Of a DNA stretch of 29,936 nucleotides, positions 23,924 to 29,936 are shown in pieces. A model generated the notes under the pieces. It saw only the letters and a program-made list of their open reading frames with translations. It was not told where the DNA came from and searched no databases. Origin of the DNA: Scytalidium lignicola (lineage: Eukaryota; Ascomycota; Leotiomycetes). The translations under genes and the position numbers were made by a program. Position 1 is the first letter of the stretch. Every line of letters starts with the position of its first letter. Where the stretch lies: NCBI GenBank assembly GCA_002812745.2, contig NCSJ02000453.1:1-29936 (forward strand), given 5' to 3'.

Positions 23924-25104
23924 CTATGAAGTTTTAGTTATGCTAGAGACTCTAAACTTAGCAAACCCTTCTCGCACATCTTTAACCAAAATCTCCGGCC
24001 TCTCCCATGCCCCAAAATGCTTCCCCTTATCCGTCCTGTGAAAATGAATCATATTCGGATAGTTGTCCTCCGCCCATTTTTTCGGATGTTTGAATATGTC
24101 CTTCTCAAATACAAGTACCGCAATTGGTAATTCTAGGAGCCCAACGTCGAATTTGAAATGTCGATCCTCCCACATCTTTCTCGATATGGACCCGGCGCTC
24201 CTTGAGAACCAATGCACTCCGATGTTGTCCAGCATTTCGTCGAGCGTTAGTGCCTCCTCGGGATTGTTCACATTGTCGGTCCACTCCTCGTACTTCTCAT
24301 AGATCCACATCGCTTGACCGACTGCTGAATCGGAGAGCAGGTAGGCAATTGTCTGTGGACGTGTACTTGAAATCCATTTCCACCCACACATCTCGTCCTG
24401 AGTGATCCTGAAGGCTGCCAACGCCTCTTCCTCTTCGTCTGTTGGATTATCTAGGCTCTGCGGAATGGCAAATAGGAGATTCAGATGGATAGCGACAAGG
24501 CCCCTAGGCCGCATTTGAGCCATCAGCGTCGTAACAGCGGCGCCATAGTCTCCCCCTTGTGCGAACCACTTGTTATAGGATAGCCGGTCCTCCATTAGGG
24601 TGATGAGTGCCCTAGCTGTGCGCTTCTTGTCCCACCCCGTCTCTTTAGGGGCTTCCGTGAAACCCCATCCAGGTAAACTAGGTAGAACAACATGGAAAGC
24701 CTCATCGGGGCGGCCACCATGAGTCACTGGGTCGACTAGTAATGGAATACATTTCAGAAACTCGACGAAGGAGCCCGGCCAGCCATGCGTGAGAAGAATG
24801 GGCTGTGCGCCGGGTTCTCGTGAGTGAATGTGGAAGAAATGAATGTTCAGACCATCGATTCGCGTTGTATACTGAGGATAACGATTGGCTTCTCGCTCGA
24901 AACGTCGCCAGTCGTACTTGTCTCGCCAGTATGCTGCGACCGCCTGGGCCTTTTCAGAGACGTGCCTTGAAAGGAGCCGTCCGTTACTTCTTTATCTGGC
25001 CATCTAGTGTTAGTGATACGTTGTTTCAAGTCATCAATCTCATCTTGAGGCACATAGATGGTATAGGGCCTGATGAGGTCCTTCGTCTCATCTTGATCGG
25101 TCAT
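23924..25104 (-). pseudogene. Epoxide hydrolase, microsomal type, single-base frameshift
   Basis: From ATG 25104 (MTDQDETKD) the protein begins with the epoxide-hydrolase N-terminal domain (PYTIYVPQDEIDDLKQRI..TRWPD). At about 24955-24956 one base is missing: frame 1 reads ..GSFQGTSL and the next frame takes over at EKAQAVAAYWRDKYDWRRFE. With one base restored the gene is uninterrupted and 393 aa long, the usual size. Family features are HGWPGS (oxyanion hole), the nucleophile Asp in QGGDYGA (about residue 186) and the His in GKHFGAWERPE near the C-terminus. The reaction is hydrolysis of epoxides to vicinal diols, in detoxification or secondary metabolism. Everything downstream is conserved, so the lesion is either very recent or a sequencing error. 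No intron can explain it, because no splice signals surround the site. Confidence 0.85.
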
Positions 25105-26344
25105 GGTTGCTATTGTGTTATTCGCCAGAGAATCTGGATGCTCCTGTTTTGGCAGAGAGCATAGTTTATATCCATTCAACCAGCGTCATTGGAAGTGCTA
25201 GATTGTTCACTGCATCAGGTGATGAAGTGGTCCTCGGGTTAGCTGCCGTGGAGTTACCTCCGCAATGCTCTAGACTCATGCAGCAGACTAAAGACTAGAT
25301 GATGTAGTCTGTCGTTAACGTAGGTGAGGAGACGTAATCTCTACGGGTAAGCCAATGAAAAGACTCAAAAGCGACATGGTACCGGCGCATGCATTTTCTC
25401 GGAATCTCAGTGGAGTAGATTAGTTGCCAAACAGCCAAAGACGACTACATGCCGCCACATCGGACTAAGTAGTGACGGGACGAGCAATGTGGATGGAAAT
25501 CAAAGTTGTAAGATGTAGCATTTTTCGGAGGATTTTATAAGTCTATATAAGTTTTATAGTTCACAGTAAAAAGTTTTATGTTCAACTAAATATAATATTT
25601 TTAAGGTATCTAATTCATCATGGTTATCATCTATACAATATGTATAATGAGTTGAGTTGAGTTGAGTTCGAGAGTATGAACTCAACTCATGGAACTTTTA
25701 AGCAACTCAAACTCAATCAATTAACTTGAGTTGACTCGAGTTACTGATTATTAATCAAATTAAACTAATCAAATAACTCATTTATATCCACATTGCGGAG
25801 AACAGATGCAGCCTTCCATCACACAGTACTTCAAAATGGTGCGGTTTGTTCTTATTGCAAATGCGCGTGCTCTCCCGATCGATCCCGACTTCAAAGACAG
25901 TACCCGGCTTTGAAGTCAGTGTTTTATATTTAAGTTTGGCTATAACAATCTGATTAGTATTTGATGTATAAGAATATTTATACATAGGCACTCTCAAATA
26001 ATAACCTTTACTCTGTCGTCTCAAACTGCTTGTACTTGATTCCCAGACACCCTTATCGTGGTTGTATAAGCGGCTAAGAAAGGCTAACCACTGAAAATCA
26101 CCAGAATTCTCACTAGCATAATTATTAACTGGGAATAATTTTGAGGGCGGGAAATTCCATGTTGTGCAGTGAGCAGCTACGGCTTTTTGACTCCGTGGAG
26201 TACAGTACATCGAGCACACCCTTGTACTGTGGTTCCGTTTGACGCATCTGGACTGGAGACTTCGGCCTGGATGCCCTTCAAAAATTTTACTACAAAATAT
26301 CAGTCAGCTGCCAAACTGATGTTTCTTTTTCAGGGGCATATGGC
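25105..26344. other. Intergenic with a TTGAG-repeat patch
   Basis: Contains the 5' flank of the epoxide hydrolase. An AT-rich stretch (about 25500-25790) carries a dense set of GAGTT/AACTC motifs in both orientations, including (GTTGA)x3 at 25651-25665. A 145-codon minus-strand open frame (26219-25782) follows. It has no recognised domain and no ATG of its own that I trust, but could supply a terminal exon for the adjacent regulator. Confidence 0.4.
25648..25742. repeat. GAGTT/AACTC inverted-repeat cluster
   Basis: Tandem GTTGA units (25651-25665) are followed by the complementary AACTCAACTCA (25679-25689), then ACTCAA units and TTGAGTTGACTCGAGTT. The two orientations can pair into a hairpin. 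Possibly the end of an unclassified repeat family. Confidence 0.5.
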
Positions 26345-27853
26345 TTACCTCCTATAGTCCATCTTCGGAAAAAATTTGCTCATGGTCAATAGCGTGCCGT
26401 CCTTGTCCTCGCATGGAATGTGCTCTCCAGGAATGTCCACAGTACTGTAAACAGCACGTAATTGACAAAACATCCCAATAAATGAAACTTGGGACATATC
26501 TCTATTGCTTATCGCGTGCAAAGAAATCCTGCACGTATCCCAGATCATCCGACAAGACGTTTGAAACGCCAAATCATCTCTTGAATCAGGGATGGGCCCG
26601 AACTGCTTCACGCGAGTCCGATGAAGTATGAGAAGGCAACAAAGCGCTAGCCCAATGATATCGCAAAACACCCAGGAGTGGCTTTTCTCGGCTTCGATCA
26701 AGGATTTGGCCAAGCCCTGCATGTGAGTCTCTATTAAGGTATAGCTCTCGTCGACTTCATACCCTTTTTCCAAGCAGTAGACGTAGTGCAGGACTCGGCC
26801 TGTAGCTAATGCGACCTCGGCCATTTTGTAAAGCTGCTGGGAAGGGGGCGTCCCAGTGGAGGCAGACGCTGTATCAGAGTTCTTCTGAATATAAGACTGG
26901 ACACTTTTACATATAGGACTTGTTAGGGTGCAAAGAGATGGAACGTTGTTACTAACGCTCGATAGCATGATTATCCTGTGACGTGTGAGCGGATCTCTGG
27001 AGACGCCTTAGAAAAGAACTTACCTATCCAGGACGATGAGGGAGATTTTCCTCCAGATTAAGATGTCTGACTCTTCAGATTCCATCAGGCTCACCATGGC
27101 GAGAGCAGAGCTTAGCGTGAGTTGTGCCTGATGGGCCATCCCTTGGCCACACTCGTATAATGCAACCAGAGCCTCTACTTGGACCAGATGCGGTTCTGGT
27201 GCCTCGCTCGGAGATGTCAAAGCCAGCATTAACTTCTTCAATGTCGTGTACAACTTCCTTCGTCTGGAGTGATCTTCATGGTGACAGTCTTGAAGAGTGC
27301 CAAGTAATAACATTGCCAACAGCAACAAAGGCGTCGATGGATCTGCCGTCCATGATTCCTGGGCGTCTTCACGCAGTTGCTTGAGATTGACGACGGAGAA
27401 CCAGCGGTGAACTGAACCTGAAAATCCGTCGATAACCCCTGAAATCGTGACATTGCTCTCCTCAAGTATGTGGTGTACCAGCTTCGTGAATCTTAGCAAG
27501 CAGGCACGGGTATCTATGGTATAGTCTGGAATTAGTTTTAAAAGCTCGCCCTGGCCGTAACAAGATAAATCTAAGAAGCCACTGGGATCAAAAACAACCA
27601 GGGGTGCGAGACACCGGACACCTTGTGAATCTCTCTGCTCGTGGTCAGGAATGGGACCATAGTCACAGCGAATGAGCTTCCTGTTGTGGCATTAGTCGTG
27701 GGACTGTATTGCGTAATAACGGGCTTAATATGGAGTGGCTCACAAAGCACATCGAGAGCAACTTGGCAGAGCTCGATCGCATCGCTGCTTGTGGAGGCGG
27801 CATCGATGGCAAACATTTGCCGCTATGGTAGACACCTCAATGGCGGAAGCCAT
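26345..27853 (-). CDS. Zn2Cys6 fungal transcription factor
   Basis: Exon 1 is 27853-27744, intron 27743-27681 (GTGAGC..CAG, 63 nt). Exon 2 is 27680-27024, intron 27023-26976 (GTAAGT..CAG, 48 nt). Exon 3 is 26975-26345, giving 465 aa. ATG 27853 follows an in-frame TGA. Splicing exon 1 to 2 yields a perfect binuclear zinc cluster: C15-x2-C18-x6-C25-x6-C32-x2-C35-x6-C42 (VCHRC..RCDRALPSCSRC..RC). Such proteins bind CGG-type DNA sites. The rest resembles the fungal regulatory middle region of AflR/C6-type activators: STPLLLLAMLLLG, LVQVEALVALYECGQGMAHQA and IWRKISLIVLDR, then a helical tail. The C-terminus is uncertain. AG|GTAAGC just before the stop (26348) is a strong donor, and another exon may follow. 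It is divergent from the NmrA-like gene at 28452 and may regulate it and itself. Intact as modelled. Confidence 0.85.
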
Positions 27854-28451
27854 CTTTGACCCTTTGAATCACTGGTACGCAGTCTCCTATCTACAGCTGC
27901 ACCGGCCGATGCAGTGGTTTTCTGTTAGCTGATTTATAATCTGTAGGGGACCGGCGGATGGCGCGGACGAGAATCGTAGAGCTCGCGCCAGTTGAAGTTT
28001 GTAATACCGTATTTTAANTTTTTTTTATTCCATACTCTTTTTAGCTAGCGCTCTGTAGAGGCGTTTATGTTACAGTTGTTTCCACGGGCAATTTTCCGAG
28101 CCCAGTACAAAATAAACTTAAGCTACTGTAATAATACGGTTGAGCCTGGATTGTCTATGGAGTAAAAAGGCTTTATTATCGATGCTCCTCGCCAACCAAT
28201 GAAAAGGCACTCAAGTGACAGGGGACCGGCGAAGGCATACTGTAACGTCGCGTTGTTTTGTGGATACCCCAGGTCCACCTTTAATAAAGAAAGGGGAAAT
28301 ACAAACAGCCTGTGGATTGACAAGAGGGTTGCAGACTTTAACGTTCAAGAATGTATTATAAGCAGGATATTTCGTTCATGGAATTCAAGCCACAATTATT
28401 TTCGCAGAGATTACGCAAACACACACATTTCATACCGAAGCCATCGGGAAC
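27854..28451. promoter_or_regulatory. Divergent promoter between regulator and NmrA-like gene
   Basis: About 600 bases shared by the minus-strand Zn2Cys6 gene and the plus-strand NmrA-like gene. A near-perfect palindrome with a CGGCCG core (27898-27913) lies about 45 bases upstream of the regulator ATG, and the 11-mer GGGGACCGGCG is present twice (27946-27956 and 28221-28231). CGG/CCG triplets are the usual targets of Zn2Cys6 proteins. An N is present at 28018. No ORF of interest. Confidence 0.4.
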
Positions 28452-29424
28452 ATGCGGACGATTCAAAGGGTCGCCATCCTCGGTGTAAGTGAAGCCCAAT
28501 CCCCATCCGATTAGTGAACTCAACCTCACATGTAAATACAGGCCACGGGCGCTCTAGGACGAGTACTTGTACCTGCTCTCAAAAAAGCCGGGTTCGAAGT
28601 CACCTGTATGATCGTCCGGGAAGCAAAGGCTCACCTCCAACTGGGACTGAACTCAAGACGGCCGATTATAGCAACCTTGCATCATTGACAAACGCCCTTC
28701 GAGGCCAAGATGCTCTCATAGAAGCCTTCAACCCGACAGCCGCGGTGGCACAACGTGTCATTGTGCAAGCCACTCTCGCCGCCGACGTTGCCCACTTAGT
28801 CACTCCCGACTTCAGCTGCGACACGTTCAACCCGCATATAGGCGAGCTTAAGGTTTTTGAACCTAAGATTCAGGCGCAGAAAGAGCTTGAACGGCTCGTC
28901 GCTGAGTCGGATGAAAAGTTAACATGGACTGCTGTCATTATCGGACCATGGTATGACTGGGCTACTGAGACTGGGGATTTCTGGATCAGCAAGAAGAACC
29001 GCACTATCACTCGCTTTGGCTCAGGCTATCAGAAGTACAGCATGAGCAGATACGAATTGACCATGCCACTGTAGCCGTCCTTAAAGATCCGGCACGCTTT
29101 CGCAACCGGCCAGCATATTTCGCCAGCCACACTCTATCAACTAATCATCTGATTGCAGTGATGAACGAGCTAGGACTGGAAGGATGGAAGGTTGTTGATA
29201 TCCTTATCGAGCATTATTTGACAGAAGCTACAGAGCTCTGGCACCAGGATACTGAAAAGGGAGTAACACTCAGAATGCGTACACTTGCGTACACCATGCT
29301 CTCCACGGTGTCAATTGTCGATGAGAATAACCGGTATGGAGCTGATTTCAGCAACAAGGCTGAACTAGGATGGGACGAAGGTGAGGAGGCTCTGAAAGCA
29401 AATTTGAAGAAGTTATTAGCTTGA
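28452..29424 (+). pseudogene. NmrA-like/isoflavone-reductase-like gene, two frameshifts
   Basis: Exon 1 is 28452-28484 and the intron is 28485-28541 (GTAAGT..ACAG, 57 nt). Exon 2 runs to the stop at 29422-29424. The start MRTIQRVAILG|ATGALGR gives the Rossmann loop GATGALG (11-17), which binds NAD(P). The frame breaks at about 28603-28612, after AGFEVT, and again at about 29054-29062, after SRYEL. Each break behaves as loss of one base. With both corrected the protein would be 305 aa, the normal length for the family. Conserved pieces include LRGQDALI, VIIGPWYDW, HATVAVLKDPARFRNRP and the tail ENRYGADF. Relatives are NmrA-type redox sensors and phenylcoumaran/isoflavone-reductase-like enzymes, often beside secondary-metabolism regulators. 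No splice sites fit the two breaks. Decay or sequencing error are both possible. Confidence 0.82.
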
Positions 29425-29718
29425 TTGAAATTTAAGTTTGTAAAGTTTGTTAAACTAGATATATAAGAAGGAAAAGTCTATTAATCTTATATTTTACATG
29501 ATTTGATTATAAACTTAAATAGATAGTTAAAATAATATTAAGAAAAAATTTATTAAGTTATTAATTATACAATTACTTTAAGCTTATTAAAATTGTAATA
29601 ACTTTAATTATTTTTATTATCTTTAACAAATTTATACTTTTGTTAAACATTTTGTTCAATTTCCTTATTATTTATATTTATCTTCAAGAACATTTTAGAT
29701 ATTCTTAATTGTACTTAG
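29425..29718. other. Extremely AT-rich stretch
   Basis: Mostly A and T with dense TTA/TAA steps and stops in every frame. It begins immediately after the NmrA-like stop codon. The composition fits RIP-degraded repeat DNA, and an intact gene is excluded. Confidence 0.5.
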
Positions 29719-29936
29719 ATGTTAGGGGTATCTGTACATAGAGTGAAGAGAGACCAGGAGGCTGAAACATAATAGGAGACTAGCAGTGAGATAACAATTG
29801 GTTAGGTGTAGATTTACTCTAAAACTCAGTACTCTTCTAAAATTACAAGATTAATCTTTAACTCCTGTCAAAAAGAAAGGGAAACCCCCTTCTTTATAAA
29901 CAGGAGTCAGTAGCTAAGGAGTAACTAGGACTCAGA
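29719..29936 (+). mobile_element. Possible LTR start, truncated by the window edge
   Basis: The composition changes abruptly at 29719, where TGTTAGGGGTATCTG begins. TGTTA is a common 5' end of fungal retrotransposon LTRs. A TATA-like CTTTATAAA at about 29892-29900 follows a purine/C-rich segment, as in a U3-R promoter. The downstream part lies beyond the window, so no CA end, primer-binding site or second LTR can be checked. An imperfect hairpin occupies 29861-29907. Confidence 0.3.
29861..29907. repeat. Imperfect inverted repeat (hairpin)
   Basis: ACTCCTGT at 29861-29868 pairs with ACAGGAGT at 29900-29907. Inside, an AAAGAAAGGG-like arm faces CCCCCTTCTTT, leaving a short loop. It may be part of an LTR or a small MITE-like structure. 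Confidence 0.5.

Noticed and set aside
25782..26219. Independent gene on the minus strand
   Set aside because: No recognised domain and no convincing start; kept only as a possible terminal exon of the regulator.

Overview
The window looks like nuclear DNA of a filamentous ascomycete (Pezizomycotina). Intron-bearing genes have short spliceosomal introns (48-122 nt) with GT..AG ends and CTAAC/CTGAC-like branch points. The gene families are typical of fungi: a full-size PDR/ABCG transporter, a Zn2Cys6 regulator, NmrA-like proteins, a fungal GH13 alpha-glucosidase and an epoxide hydrolase. Gene-sized blocks alternate with long AT-rich stretches holding transposon debris, as expected in a genome shaped by RIP. 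I cannot name the species; a leotiomycete-like fungus is only a guess.

Layout. 1-3.6 kb: sparse; one small Cys-rich ORF (1518-1724), the truncated 5' end of a pogo/Fot1-type transposon (2057-2435) and decayed AT-rich sequence. 3.6-6.6 kb, minus strand: a type-B carboxylesterase (3614-5203) and a small two-exon NAD(P)-binding NmrA-like protein (5828-6551). 6.7-11.2 kb: a gene-poor, mostly AT-rich block with one unexplained GC-rich island. 11.2-12.2 kb, minus: a two-exon proline-iminopeptidase-like hydrolase. 12.2-15.15 kb: a long regulatory/intergenic stretch rich in GTAC and CGCATTCGG-like motifs, with one possible small two-exon gene (13411-13834).

15.15-20.3 kb, plus: the centrepiece, a 10-exon PDR drug-efflux pump. 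Its conceptual protein is 1499 aa once nine introns are removed, one of them inside the first P-loop and one apparently of the GC-AG class. 20.8-23.05 kb, minus and convergent with the pump: a five-exon cytosolic GH13 alpha-glucosidase (602 aa) with isomaltase-type residues. 23.9-25.1 kb, minus: an epoxide hydrolase broken by one missing base. 26.3-27.85 kb, minus: a Zn2Cys6 transcription factor whose zinc cluster becomes visible only after splicing. 28.45-29.42 kb, plus and divergent from the regulator: an NmrA-like/isoflavone-reductase-like gene carrying two single-base frameshifts. 29.7 kb to the end: an LTR-like sequence running off the window.

How the genes may work together. The esterase, epoxide hydrolase, NAD(P)-binding proteins and efflux pump fit an accessory, detoxification or secondary-metabolism-like neighbourhood. 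The regulator/NmrA pair shares a divergent promoter with a CGG..CCG palindrome. No backbone synthase (PKS, NRPS or terpene cyclase) is present, so a biosynthetic cluster is not demonstrated. Five isolated N bases, four of them beside homopolymers, warn that some single-base frameshifts may be assembly errors.
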